Shown in pieces: positions 50,375 through 62,417 of a stretch of 64,000 bases of DNA (within the stretch, counting starts at the first letter, position 1; each line of letters begins with the position of its first letter). The stretch covers positions 7,626,001 to 7,690,000 of the forward strand of contig JAHWDD010000001.1 in the NCBI GenBank assembly GCA_023897205.1. The letters run 5' to 3'. The notes under the pieces were generated by a model that was given only the letters and a program-made list of their open reading frames with translations, was not told the DNA's origin and did not search any database. This DNA comes from Exophiala sp. HKRS030. Its lineage: Eukaryota; Ascomycota; Eurotiomycetes; Chaetothyriales; Herpotrichiellaceae. A program made the position numbers and the translations under genes.

Positions 50375-50388
50375 CCAGGCACGCCAGG
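50375..50388 (+). repeat. 14-base word CCAGGCACGCCAGG, copy 2
   Basis: Identical to the words at 24571 and 51668. Confidence 0.6.
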
Positions 50389-51667
50389 TTACCCATATGG
50401 CAATTTGCCCTCAACGGTTGTTCCCATACTTGAAAGAATCTTGGGGATCGTCGTGCAGTCCATGATCGAAAGTTCCTCTGCTTAGACTTCATGGAGTCTA
50501 GCTAGCCACGACAGCCTCCTGAGCCCGAGGGGCCTAACCTGCGTATTCCAGGCTGGCCGGGACACCACGGTCTAACCATATGAAATGGTCAATTCGTGAG
50601 TTATAGCCTCCAGCTCCACACTGAACATTGCGCCTACACGGTAGGTGCATAGTGCAACGAGGGCCTCCCACGCCCATCTGAGTACGTCAAGTCGATCTTC
50701 CCGCCCAGAAATGGTGACAGGCTACAAATATTGAGTCCGCTAATCGCGTTAGGCAGGCCCTTGCGCCACTCTGGCTAAGTAGGTTACCCGGACCGAGCGG
50801 GATGGACTCACCGCTCCGAGAGAGCAGATTCAAAGCACTGTTGATGCCATTGGATAGCTTGTTTGTCGACCAAGTTGACCCCTGCATGCTCGAGTGAGCA
50901 AATCTTCAAAGCCTAGGCATGTATCTAGATAGGTGCTTTGTGGATAAAGTCAACGCTGCCTGGGCTGATGAGAGGTGAGGGTTATCAACCACAAGCCCAA
51001 AACATCCACTACGGTCGATGATATCGGTGAAAAGGTGGCAGTGGCCAAGCCAATGAAACGAACAAACTCTGGAGGAAGCAAAAGAAGCAAATCGAGTTTG
51101 GCCTAGTTGTTGGTACTGTAATTGTGGCAGATGACCATGGAAATCCACTGGGTGACCTAAATACAGTAGAAACTCTGGCAAAAACTCTGCGTTCGCATCC
51201 TGACCTGAGCTCGGCCTAAGAAGGACTTGCGTACCCACAACTGAGTATCCATCAGATCTAGATTCCCAAGTACCTTGGTTACTGGTAGCTACATGCTTCA
51301 AAACTTGTCAGTGACAGGAGTCGGAGGTGTGTGGAATACAGTGCGGGAAGCATATGCGATGGCTAAGTATCTACTGTGCCTCTGAAGATAGATATCTGAT
51401 TGTACCTGTTTTCTGATTCTCTTAGTCAGGTAACCTTGGTAATTGGCTCCTGGCCTTCTTAGCCGACACTGCACCCCAAACATTGGGGGCCAGCCTGATC
51501 GGCGATCTGGACTTCGAAAAGGTACCCCGTATGTACCTCAGGACGATCCGCGTAGCCCGCAGGCACGATCAGGATTGGGCCTGGGCATGATCAAATATCC
51601 GGAGATCGATCTTCCGAACTGGTGGGCAGCCGCTAACTAACTAAACTCAAGGTGCCCATCGTACCAC

Positions 51668-51681
51668 CCAGGCACGCCAGG
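51668..51681 (+). repeat. 14-base word CCAGGCACGCCAGG, copy 3
   Basis: Identical to the words at 24571 and 50375; it lies 444 bp upstream of the histidine kinase ATG. Confidence 0.6.
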
Positions 51682-52111
51682 TAGGGAGTGCGGGCTCGAG
51701 CGGTCGTTCACGCCACTCGTCTCGAGCATTTGGATTTGTGATCGCTAATCTCTCAAGCCTTTTTTCCCCAGGTAAGGTTCAAACAAACCGCATCAACACA
51801 CGATCAAATGTCTCCGCTTCTGCAGCAACACCTCTTCTCCCCGTTCCTCACGGGCAGTCTTGTTCACCTTCATCAACAGCCATGCGTAACTGATCCTCAA
51901 TCTCAGCAGGGCTGATTGATGTGCGACATTGTGGGCAAGTACGCCAGGAGTCACAGAACAAGCAACAAGACCACCGACACTAGCTCCGCCTGCCTCAAGC
52001 AATTCAACACAAATTACGTCATTCCTTACCACGACCAACCCTCGTTTCTTCTGGTTCACGGCGCAGACAAGGTCCTGTCCTCCTGCTTGAGTCCAGAGCC
52101 TCAGTCTGGCA

Positions 52112-55100
52112 ATGGTTATTCGTGATGATTATTATCGCACTGTCGACCTCTCCTCGAACAGGACAACCCGCAATGACAGCGTGGAAACACTCTCCACCAA
52201 GTCCTCTCGAGACTCATTTGTAGCCGGTAGTACCACACCTTCCAAATCCACTCCATTTCATATCCAAATACCGCATCTTCCACTTTCTACCGAAATAGCC
52301 CTCGCTGCCCTCTCGACGCTGCCGACTCCTCTCCTTGTCCTCTCATCTCTGAAAACGGTGCTTCTGGCGAACAATGCCATCGCCAAGCTACTCGGCGTCG
52401 GGCACGATGATCCCTCCACTACCATCACCGACCTCCTCCGAGGCCAGACCTTGTCTCAAATCGGCATTGATATGGTCTCTGATGGCGCCCCAGTATGGGT
52501 GAGTTGGGAAAAATTCCTCGATAATGTGGCCGCTGGCTTCAAACACGGTCCAGAACAAGTCGACACCCCAGGAGAACTCTTGCCTGGCATCGCAAGTGGA
52601 GAGACCACACCCACTGGCAGCCCAGACCAAGCAAGAGGTCGGTCGCCCACCCGTGCCAAAACCCACAAGGTACAGGACACCGTCGTCGATGTCATGATTA
52701 ATACTCCTAAAAGTGGTCCATTGTCTCAACACACTCGCCCTCCAAGACAAGCTCTTGGTGTACAAGCAACCTGTCGCATGATTATATCAATTTGGTCGTT
52801 GGAATCTCAGCGTTTTTTCACTTTAACATTTACCAGCTTGCCGTCACCATCACAGCGGAAGGCCCATCTTCACCATAGCTCCACCACTGACCGAACGCCC
52901 TCGACAAACTCTGCTCAGTCATCGAGATCCTCCCATTCACACACTCCCACTTCTTCTGGTACTGACTCGCAGGCCGGTTCGCCAGCTGAGCATGCAAATG
53001 GCACGGCTTTCCCACCAACGAGCGCCCCAAGTCAATGTGTGGTTCCATCTTCTTACTCGGATTTCCAGAAAATTATCAAGATGAAAAACGCCATGTTAAA
53101 TGCCATTGACATTCCGCTGGTCACCGTCTGGAGGGATGAAAGTGTGGCTTTCCCGAATCTTGCCGCTCGGAAACTACTCGCCGTCGAAGCCAATCCAACT
53201 TCTGATGATAGCTACGACTTTACCTCTCGCTTCGCGCCCTGGGCAGCCGACTATTCGAGAAAACTGGAAACATTTGAAAACCCCGTCGTCGCGCTATGTC
53301 ATACGCAAAAACCATTCAGCGGTTGGCAAGTCGGGTTGATCGATGATTTCTCTGGTAAAAGATCCAGGTTTGACGTCAGTGGTCATCCCGTTTTCGATGA
53401 AAGGAGTGGAGAGTTTCTCGCGGGCCTACTGACTTTCAAAGACGTCACCGAATATGAGGAAAAGATTGCCTCACAATCCGCCGAGAATGAGGAGCAGTTT
53501 CGACTGATTTGCGACACAATGCCCCAAATGCTTTGGACAACGAGACCTGATGGCTTTCATGACTACTTCTCTCAGAGATGGTATGACTATACCGGTCTCA
53601 ATCCTGGCAATAGTCTGGGCCTGGGTTGGAAACTACCTTTTCACGATGAGGACATGCCCGAGACCGGACGCCGATGGGCGCACTCGTTGGCCACTGGAGA
53701 GGAATATATAACCGAATACCGCTGTAGAAGGTATGATGGTGTTTGGAGGTGGATGTTAGGTAGGGCATTACCTCTAAAAGATCCTAGAACCGGTAAGATT
53801 GTAAAATGGTACGGCAGCTGTACCGATATTCAGGACGTCATCGATGCTCGTGAAGCTCAGAACAGGTCACGGCAGAATCTATTGGACGTCTTGAAGCATT
53901 CACAAATGACCATGTGGATTGTCGATCGAGAAGAGCGCCTGACCTTCTTCGAGGGAAAATTCCTCACGGACCAGCAAAAGATGTCAGGTCTCATTGGATC
54001 GTCGATATACACACTGCTACAAAATTATCTGGAACCCAATTCGATCGATGGCTTCAAGGCTGCAACGCAGCGGATCCTGGATGGCACATCGTCCTTAGAG
54101 ATCGCCGAAAACGAAGTCGATGGACGTTGGTTTCGTTCGAAATTAGTTCCTCTCAAGGGTAAACGTGGCCCAAACGGTGTCGAGGAGGAAGACTATATTG
54201 CCGGCGTCATCGGCATTGGAAACGAAGTGACCCAACTGCGCAAACAAGAACAAGAGAATATCAAACTCCTGGCAAACGAGACGGCGGCGAAAGAAGCCAG
54301 CAAAATGAAAAGCAACTTCCTGGCCAATATGTCGCACGAGATTCGTACACCCATCGCAGGTGTTCTTGGAATGTCAGAATTGCTAATGGATACTGAATTG
54401 GATGCCGAGCAAAGTGATTTTGCTCAGAATATTCAGCGATCTGCCAATTCTCTTCTGACCGTCATCAACGACATACTCGATTTCTCCAAGATCGAATCCG
54501 GTAGACTTGATATTGAAGAAGTCCAATTCAGTCTCGGAGTCCTTCTGCGAGACATCAATAAGATGCTATCTTTTGCGGCCCAAAGGAAGGGCCTCGAGTT
54601 TAGCAGCAATGTCCATTTAGGGCCTTCGGAAGATATCATACTACTTGGAGATCCGGGGCGGATACGACAAATCTTGACGAATCTATTGACTAACAGTATC
54701 AAGTTCACTTCGGATGGTTATGTGAAAATGTCCAGTAGAGCTTTGAGTGACTCCAACGAGACGACCACTATCGAGTTCACCGTGGAGGATACTGGCATTG
54801 GCATCGAAGAGGAAGTCAAAAAGCGTTTGTTCAAGCCATTCACTCAGGCAGACTCCAGCACTGCGAGGAGATTTGGCGGTACTGGTCTCGGACTAACAAT
54901 ATGCAAGAATCTTGTCGACTTGATGCACGGATCTATCCACCTCGAATCCAAGCTGGATGCCGGCACAAAGGCCATCTTCAGTATACCGTTCAAAAAAGTC
55001 GAGCATCGGACTAGCTCCAGCGCAGCGCTGCTCGAAGTAGGGGCTATGCCGGATCGACTACAATCGGAACTTTCTTTGTCCGTGGAAGGATCGGCGAATG

Positions 55101-56527
55101 AGGAGCAACGTAGACTTGCCAGAGCCTCAACAAACAAGTCTCCTTCTCCCAAACAGTCAGCATTGTCACGTCTATCCACTCTCCAACAAGATGATGAAAT
55201 ATCGACCCTAGCGCCGAGTCTGCCGAGAGATCGTTATCATATCCTGGTAGTTGAAGGTAAGATTTCCTGGTGATTATACATTAACAAACTAATAGAGTCA
55301 GATAATCCCGTCAATCAACAGATCGCCTTGAGGTTCATCAAGGCCATGAATTTCTCGGTCTCGGCAGTTTGGAATGGTAAAGAGGCTCTAGAGTACATTT
55401 TGAAGGCCACCTCTCCAGATCTGACGACAGAGCAAGCTGAGCAGTATCCCGTTCCGTCTTTGGTACTCATGGATGTTCAGATGCCTATCCTAGATGGCTA
55501 CCATGCCACACACTTGCTGAGGCACCACGCCCCATTCACCACAATCAAAGCGATTGGCGACATTCCAATAATTGCAATGACGGCTTCTGCAATTCAAGGT
55601 GACAGAGAAAAGTGTGAGAGAGCAGGAATGGACGATTATATGGCTAAGCCAGTAAAAAGATCAATCCTAGAGAAGACTATCCTCAAGTGGATCACAAGCG
55701 GCCGCTCCGTGGGTGAAAGCTCTGCAAAACCTACAATCGAGAGATCTAGCAGTATCGGTCAATCGTCAACTTGTACAGGCCACGACATGCTCGCCGCTGA
55801 ATTCGTTACGCACGCACCGGGATTCACATCTGCTAGTGTTGCAGAGCGTCCAAACCAACCCTTACCTGGAGCACCGAGTAATGAGTCAATTCGCCGCTCA
55901 AGCCTTTCAAAATCCATCCTGGCCTCCAGCGCCCTTGGCGGTGACACCGAAGGGGACCGGGTGATGGGAAGAGTGGAAGCAGAGGAGAAAGCAAGGTCCT
56001 TGCGAGACGCAAAACTTATCAACGCGACCGAAACTTCTGGTCAAGCTGGGACAATCCCCACGATCAGATTCGATGGTAGCCTGCCCTTGGAAACGCCCCA
56101 GTCACCCGTCATTATGGATCTCCAGGGTCTCAATCTGCCCGGTGTAGAGACGCCCCATATGGCACTGACGGAAGAAAACATTTCACGTTTCAACAAAACT
56201 TTTGGCGATGGAGGAGCGGCGCCGGGAATACTCTCTCCAAATGTCAGTTCCAATGAGGCCTTGCATACTGTATCGGATATTCCTGGGCCACCACCAGAGG
56301 TTGGAATCGCGGCTACCAGCATAGAGGGTGTGGAAGCGAACGCAGAGGCTTTGGTAGAATCATTGCTGAATGTTGCACAATTTCAAGCGAGGTCAGGTAG
56401 TTCGAGTCCTGATAATCTGGACTCACCTGCCAAATCCGGTCGTGGACAAGTTGGCGCGTTGTCAGCTTCCAACAGGCAGAAAAGTGATTGGTCAAGCAGT
56501 ACAGCAAGACCAGAGAAGCACGAGTGA
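52112..56527 (+). CDS. hybrid histidine kinase with PAS domains and receiver
   Basis: A cytosolic phosphorelay sensor, resembling the group of Aspergillus TcsA/Fos-1 (assignment tentative). Exons are 52112-55256 and 55296-56527, giving 1458 residues. The intron is only 39 nt, but its phase gives VVEESDNPVNQQ, the expected receiver start. Order: Ser/Thr-rich N-terminus; a low-similarity PAS-like region at about residues 60-130; a second one at about 325-450; a clear PAS (FRLICDTMPQMLWTTRPDG) at about 470-590; a fourth sensor segment at about 595-700; HisKA with the phosphorylated His742 in MSHEIRTP; HATPase with N-box near 850, DTGIGI near 893 and GGTGLGL near 922; receiver with the acceptor Asp1108 in LMDVQMP and the Lys in AKP; then about 260 disordered residues. 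No transmembrane segment was seen. Likely passes phosphate to an Ypd1-type protein. Confidence 0.92.
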
Positions 56528-57894
56528 ATTCTTCGTCAGTACTATTGGGAGGACTCAGGTTTCCCTCGAAGAGGCTTTTTTTGTGACACACAAACCCCAA
56601 TTACGTCACTTTCATATTCTTGGAGGTTGAATACCCAGCATGCCCCAAGATGTTCTCAGCGAACTGGCAGTTGTGCCATTGAGCCGCCATACCATGGCTC
56701 ATCTACTAACCGAGTAATGCCACACTGGAAATTGCGTTATGCCAGCGCCTTCTTGTCAACTTTTCTGTTGAAAGAAACTGCACGTGTGCAACGATAGGCA
56801 AGATTACACGCCGGCAATTCGCGCCCAGCCCTTCAGAGGCTATGATCTTAGCTCACTACGACCCGAACGAACCGGTAGACAAAGAGCTCTAGAGCTTTCC
56901 GACGAGAATATAGGTGATGACCGTGCTAGACTGAATGGGCACTGTCGCAATGTGGAGCGTTTTGAACATCCGATGTCACCATGTGTACCGAGCGATCGAC
57001 CATTCATTCACCTTGAATGAGTTCCTTGTGCAGGAGACAAATGATATATGTTCAGACCGCTTCTAGCCCTCCGAGCAGTCGAGATATTATGTATCAATAC
57101 CTGTTCTCCGAAAATGTTTCCATTGCCGACCTGACAAACCCGAATGCTCTACCATGAGACTCTTTGAGAACAATTCATGGAACTAATTGTACTGAATCGT
57201 TCTGGGATATGACACTAATATAGCTTCCCACCATATGATTGACCAAAAGTCTCCAGGACACTTCTTGTCTTCTATAAATCAGCAGGACGTGAGCTTAAAC
57301 CAATCTCCAAGAGCAAACCCGTCAAACCTTAATCGACCTGAGTGAGTCGTACTTAGAAAATAAACCCCAGCAAAATTCACTTGTTAGTCCTGCATCTCAG
57401 CTAGCTTCTGTTGAGATATCTTGCTACTTAGCATGGATTTATCACGAATTTGGTTTACATGCAACCCGGAGAGTAAATTATGATCTTCTCACTGCTCGCT
57501 CATATGTGGATTGACTGAGATTAACTAATGCCATCGTCCCGAGCCATCATCTGATTAGCGTGATTCGGATTGGTCGACTCGCTATTGACCAATTCGGTGG
57601 CTTCGTTGTAAATCAGCCTTCGATAATATAGCCAGTGTATGGCGAACAAGCGCTCGGAGAGCCACGCCCATGTTCAGGCCGTGTTCAGCGTGGCTTGAAA
57701 AGCTGAAGACGATTCTCGTATTGCTGTAGAACCTTCCTTGGCGGCCCCGCCAGAAAATGATACGTCTTTGGCTATATGAACAGCGGTTCCATCAGAATCC
57801 TCTCTTTACGCACACATTCCATCTTAATACTCTGCCACACTGGAACTCACTCTCAATCGTGCAGGCTTCATTTATACGTGGGACATCGTCAAAG
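56528..57894. other. intergenic, histidine kinase to SnoaL-like gene
   Basis: A 1.4-kb tandem gap. The reading frame is open for 46 codons upstream of the next ATG but shows no similarity. Nothing else recognised. Confidence 0.45.
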
Positions 57895-58344
57895 ATGGCC
57901 GACAAAATCGTCGATAAACGAAAGCACCTGATTCAAGCTGCCGAAATTTTTACGCAGGCTTTACTCGCGAACCATGATCCGGAGCATGTGTTGAATGCGC
58001 TCGCCGACAGAGTAGTTATCCATGAGCATGGTTTAAAACAACTTGCACCATTTCTGGGCCGTCAATTTCATGGTGTGGAAGGCGCGAAAGAGTACTTCAA
58101 CATCTTAGCGTCAACCGTCATTCTGAAAGAAGGAAAAGTGCAGGCAATTTTTGTCGACCCGGAGAAGAGTCAAGTAACGGTCAAGGGACAAGCGAAATTC
58201 ATCTGGAAGAGCACAGCACAGACCTGGGATGAGATCTGGAGCTTTCTTCTCGAATTCGATTCTGAGTACAAAGTCAAAGTGTATGAGGTTTGGGGTGATC
58301 CTGGAGCTGCCTATCTAGCAAGTCAAGGGCTTCTTAAGCAGTAA
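57895..58344 (+). CDS. SnoaL-like (NTF2-fold) protein
   Basis: A single-exon, 149-residue protein. The start MADKIVDKRKHLIQAAEIFTQAL was chosen because the preceding 46 in-frame codons are not protein-like. The pattern is of the NTF2/SnoaL cone fold: an N-terminal helix, HEHGLKQLAPFLGRQFHGVEGAKEYF (typical SnoaL 'G-x-x-x-I-x-x-Y/F' stretch), then strands VTVKGQAKFIWKST and EIWSFLLEFDSEYKVKVYEVWGDPGAAYLA. The C-terminal pattern YEVWGDPGAAYLASQG is shared with many small fungal proteins near secondary-metabolite genes. Members are cyclases, isomerases or have no known activity; no function is claimed. Confidence 0.8.
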   Translation: MADKIVDKRKHLIQAAEIFTQALLANHDPEHVLNALADRVVIHEHGLKQLAPFLGRQFHGVEGAKEYFNILASTVILKEGKVQAIFVDPEKSQVTVKGQAKFIWKSTAQTWDEIWSFLLEFDSEYKVKVYEVWGDPGAAYLASQGLLKQ

Positions 58345-58677
58345 AAGCTGGCACGACAAGATGCAGATCTCCGGGGTTTTTCGCCATATATCTGCTGAGA
58401 ATTTGGCCCTGCAGGTATCTTCTGTTTATAACCCTTCTTCCCATAACTGGAAGTTAGGCTTCGGATGAGATAGAGCAAGTAGATTATGATGTTATCGAAG
58501 TTCTTTATGATTACCGTGCATGATAGTTACACAACTCATGTCTAATGGCTGCATTGATCCCTCTTTTGATACATAACAACAGCGCCTTGCTAACTCACAG
58601 ACCATTTGGTATCTCTTCCGCAGTTTTGCTGGGGCCTGCTACCCATAATCAAGCGGCGCTCCATCGTTCTTCTTGGT
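58345..58677. other. intergenic, convergent
   Basis: 333 bp between the SnoaL-like and SYLF genes; nothing recognised. Confidence 0.5.
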
Positions 58678-59369
58678 TTACTGGCCATCACTGGTTGCCG
58701 GGACACTTGATTGCGCTTTCAACCCTGCAGCGGTCCGGAGGATGTCTTGAAACTTGATCCCGTGAGGCCACGATGCTTCGCCACGGAGTATTTGCGAGCT
58801 GGTGAGGTTTGGACCATAATACTTGGCGTTGACATCAGTCTTTTCGTTCACTCTGGTTCCATCCACTGTCACACCCCCCATAGACCTCGTGACTTGGTGT
58901 AGGTCCAGATCGGCTTGACATCCTTGGTACTGACATCCGCTGTTCCTCCAACAGGACCTACAGCCATCGCAACTCCTGCGCCTAAAGATGTACCTGGCTG
59001 CAGATAAGTATCGACAGCTTCCTTTGTGTTAAGCACACAGACACAGTCGACGTAGTCGACTCCCAAAACGACACCAAACCCACCAGATACCACCCCAAAT
59101 GCGACCGGGGGCGACCAAGAACCATCTGGTAGGCGCGCCACCATGACACCCGAGCCAGCTGTACCAGCCAAGTACATTGCTGCTCGGAAAGCAGTAAAAA
59201 TAGCTATTCCTTTCGCATTTGCGATAACTTCGGCGGGGATCCTGCCCTTTTCTGACCTATGGTTAGTAAACGAAAAACATGCCCACCAGGGTTGGTAGCT
59301 CTGGGTTCAAATACCGATGAAGCCTTTAAGAATTTCAGCTGCTCTATCACACTCTTTCTTGAGCTCCAT
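58678..59369 (-). CDS. SYLF (Ysc84-type) lipid-binding protein, two frame breaks
   Basis: SYLF domains bind phosphoinositides and, in Ysc84, actin patches. Minus-strand exons are 59315-59369 and 58678-59256 (intron 58 nt, branch-like TACTAAC before the acceptor). The start is MELKKECDRAAEILKGFI. Two added bases are needed: one in the GGG at 59245-59247, entering RIPAEVIANAKGIAIFTAF, and one in the six-base run at 58872-58877, giving SRGLWGGVTVDG, the family 'G-L-(F/W)-G-G-V' motif. The restored length is 211 residues. Middle landmarks are GSGVMVARLPDGSWSPPVAF and SLGAGVAMAVGPVGG. There is no SH3 domain, unlike yeast Ysc84, which is usual for many mould homologues. The two breaks make a young pseudogene possible, but the rest of the protein is well preserved. 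Confidence 0.8.
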
Positions 59370-60383
59370 ATTTGTAACGGTTAGTGGTTCTTTGTTGCTA
59401 GTCTTCTTAATTCCAAGCTTAGTTGGAGATATCAAAGAACTTTCGTATTCAGATAGGACTTTTGAAGTATGCAGATGTCTTAGAAGGACAGGAATTCAAG
59501 ACTCCCTTTATATTATTCATGAATGGCCTCTTTGCGTGAACACAGCAGTAGTTCAGCTCTCCAACGTCATTGTACGTAGTTGCTGTGGCTTAATCCACAA
59601 TTCAATGACAAATTCACATTTGATGTAGTTCTCAAGACAGATACAACGGATGAAGAATCGAAATTGCCTACAAGGGAGAGAAATTATATGCATGTAACGT
59701 GCCCAGTGGCTATGCTGCTGTTAGCGGTGTATGTCTCAAGAATCTGTCCATCCTCAATACCACAAAGTTCTTGAATGATAGGACCGGGTTTCCGAATGTT
59801 ACTTGGTGTTGTCATTTTTCAGGCTTGCCATTTCCCGTTCGAGCAAAAAAGAAGCTGAAGTGCGAGTGGCGAAGCAGTCGTATCGAAAGTTCAAAGCACG
59901 TACTCGGGTAACCTTCTCCAGTTGGCTATCCCGGATGTTGTTAACGAGCCTTTCGCCCTTAGATTCGGAGTTGTCTCCAGACAAGCAGGCAGAATAATTA
60001 TTGACAATTCCAAATCACAAAACAAACAAATCCTCGAATTCGATGCCATCGAACGCATCACGATCCACACCGTGCCTTTGACCGCCATCCCCACGTAACG
60101 ATGAGTCTGCTTCGTGTCTTGTGCAAAATAGGCTACAGGGATAAGATCTATTTAATTTTCCACCATTTCTCGCCTGAACGCAACTTTGGCGAACAATTCA
60201 CCACATCTATATGGGCTCAAAGACTCAGCTAATGGGAGTCTTGGAAAAACGCAGCTTTAACTATTTGCTTATAGCTAAACAATTGTCTTTCTTAATTAAC
60301 ATATCAGTTTCTCTGTCGTGCTCGAAGCTCTTGGTATCAGTCTTTTCTGGACCCTGCAGTCTGCAGTGGCTTACGGTACCTGC
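59370..60383. other. intergenic, SYLF gene to cupin stop
   Basis: A 1-kb tandem gap. ORFs of up to 103 codons have no recognisable content. Confidence 0.45.
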
Positions 60384-60970
60384 TCACTTCGTGTCATTGC
60401 TCTTCGGAATTTCTCCTTCACTGCGACCTAAGTACTCTTCGAGATCCCGTCCGCTAATGCTAATTGGCTGGGCATCTTGCAGAACATACACCACTCTTGC
60501 CCACTGACTTGAACTCGGATTTCTCCAAGCGTGATTCGTCCCTCTCTGAACACAAGCATCCCTCGATGTAGAGTCTGCTTCACGCCCGAATCTAGTATTA
60601 GTTCTATAGAACCCTCAAGGACAATGCCGTAATCTAAACTTTGGGTTCGATGCATCATAGACTCAAATTCCGGTGCGAAGTCCACGTATCTAAGTACAGT
60701 CCCGTTAGGGTTGACAAGTCCCATTTTGCCAGATTCAATCCGTTGGTCGTGCTTCGAAACATCGACGTCGTCATTCATGGAGACTGGGAATTCGGAGGTA
60801 GTAAAGGCAACGTTGAAAGCCATTCCACCATTATCAATTGATTGCCATTTTGCTGGCCGTGATGCATGAATTGTGGTTTCCCCAGTGGAGGGATGGTGCC
60901 CTGTGATGTAGGCAGTCAATCCAGGCAATTCTGTGGCTAGCTGACCGGGAGTTGGAGAGCGTGGATTCAT
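60384..60970 (-). CDS. cupin-fold protein, one frame break
   Basis: A single-domain cupin, a small metal-binding barrel used by isomerases, dioxygenases and decarboxylases. The start is the ATG at 60970 (MNPRSPTPGQLATELPGL). The first cupin motif reads MHRTQSLDYGIVLEGSIEL. One base added in the CCC at 60560-60562 (coding strand GGGATG to GGGGATG) switches the frame into the second motif, QRGTNHAWRNPSS, a very common fungal cupin signature, and the protein then ends at 60384 with 195 residues. Without the base the read-through product ends at 60428 and lacks this motif. It is divergent from the ring-cleaving dioxygenase; no substrate can be deduced. Confidence 0.85.
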
Positions 60971-61334
60971 TGTATAGTAGTACTGAAGTGCGAGCTAAAG
61001 GCTTCCTGATTCAACTTAATTGACTCGAGCCTAGAACATGTCTCTCTTTCTACATGAAACATGGACCCTGTTTTTTGAAGGAATGTATAGCAGCTTAGAA
61101 TTCGGTCCGGATAACGTGGAGACACCCGAACACGGAACCCCATGTTTCGTAGAGGGACGCGCTAATGCCTGCCGGACTCCGGTAACCATGGTCGTACGTC
61201 ATGGATAGAGAGCCGAAATGGGGTTACCTATACTTGCGAATATCTCGGTATCAATCAGAATTTGAACAATGCTGGGTATTCTCAATCCTCCCGACAACCA
61301 ACAACCATTCTCTTTCGCTAAGCTAAGCTAAGTT
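60971..61334. promoter_or_regulatory. divergent promoter region, cupin / dioxygenase
   Basis: A 364-bp gap between two start codons facing away. Three tandem GCTAA units lie at 61317-61331, ending three bases before the dioxygenase ATG. Confidence 0.5.
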
Positions 61335-62417
61335 ATGGGTAGGCGTGTAACCTAAATAGTCACCCACGCGGAAGTTCTAATCATTCTATAGGATTAACAC
61401 CTGTTCATTTCTTTTCTCATGGCTCTACTCGTATGCTCGAGGCAGAGACCGAGTCTGGCGACTACTGGAGAAAATGCGGTGAGGATGCACTTGCTCATGG
61501 TGTAAAGGGAATAATTATGATGGTGAGTATACGTTCTGTGAAAGGTTCAGGATTAATGCATCACGACTAACCTTAGTAGGGGGCTCATTGGGCAAGTCAA
61601 ATGACGCAGTCATACTCGCGTCTGCTAATCAGAATAGGCTTGCCTTGGAAATAAAATCGAGATCGCTACCAACCTTCATCCCGGCAAGAGTCCATGCCCT
61701 TTTGTCAATCCCGCATTGTATCAGAATTGGAAGCCGAACCCAGACGCTGAGGGCGCAGAAAGATGTATTTCAATGCTAGCCGCAGAAGGTTTCGATGTCG
61801 GGCCTAACAAGGAGTTCGAATGGATACATGATACATATATGATTTTGATCAAGATGTTTCCTGACGCCTCCACTTGCCCTCCGACTACCATCATTTCTAT
61901 GAACGCAAGATACGATCCATGGTACCATACTAAAGTTGGGGCAACACTTCGCCCGTTAAGAAAGGAAGGGTATTTATTTGTGGGTACTGGTGGAGCAGTG
62001 CATAACCTGTATCGAAACTACTGGACGGATATGGTTCTCTACCGCGAATCCCTAGGCCAGGAGAAACCGCCGGAATCATGGGCTCTTAGTTTCCGACAGG
62101 CAACCGAAGATGTGGTAACACAGAATCGTGGGCCGGCATTGAGGAAGACCATGATCAGGCTCATGCAACATCCAGCCTACCGCGACGCCCAAGCGACAGA
62201 TGATCACTGGATGCCTGCATTGTTTGCCGCTGGTGCTGCTGGTGACTTTGAAGACGAAGCAGATGGCAATGTGTTAGCAGCTGAGACATGGGAGCTGAGA
62301 AATATGTGCAATTCCCAGTTTACCTTTGGGTCGTTCAGCACGCCTTCAGGCAGGCAATCCATTGCAAAGGCAAACGAGAAACCCCTACAACAAAGGACTT
62401 CCATAGTATCTGGTTGA
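61335..62417 (+). CDS. LigB/DODA-type extradiol aromatic dioxygenase, two frame breaks
   Basis: A class III extradiol dioxygenase (Fe2+), which opens catechol-type rings; the DODA branch includes DOPA dioxygenases. Exons are 61335-61338 (ATG plus one base), 61392-61522 and 61580-62417 (introns 53 and 57 nt). Two added bases restore the frame: one in the GGG at 61590-61592 and one in the GG at 61647-61648, giving 324 residues. N-terminus: MGLTPVHFFSHGS with the likely metal ligand His11, then GAHW with His48. After the breaks follow IEIATNLHPGK and NPALYQNWKPNPD, then EWIHDTYMILIKMFP, GTGGAVHNLY and DDHWMPALFAAGAAGD, all typical of the family. Without the corrections, gene finders would start at 61716 and lose the N-terminal metal ligands. 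Substrate is unknown. Confidence 0.85.

Larger units (their letters stand above)
49204..52111. other. gene-poor stretch, LDI-like to histidine kinase
   Basis: A 2.9-kb gap between divergent genes. It holds two of the three exact 14-base words (50375, 51668) and several CTCCGTA words (about 49797, 49843 and 50265) that are common in fungal intergenic repeats. ORFs up to 131 codons show no domain. It may be the relic of a repeat, but no inverted termini or target duplication was found. Confidence 0.45.

Noticed and set aside
50906..51301. 131-codon minus-strand ORF in the gene-poor stretch
   Set aside because: Composition unlike protein; no family resemblance.
59295..59320. tRNA B-box-like GGGTTCAAAT
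   Set aside because: It lies in the SYLF intron and has no A box or acceptor stem.
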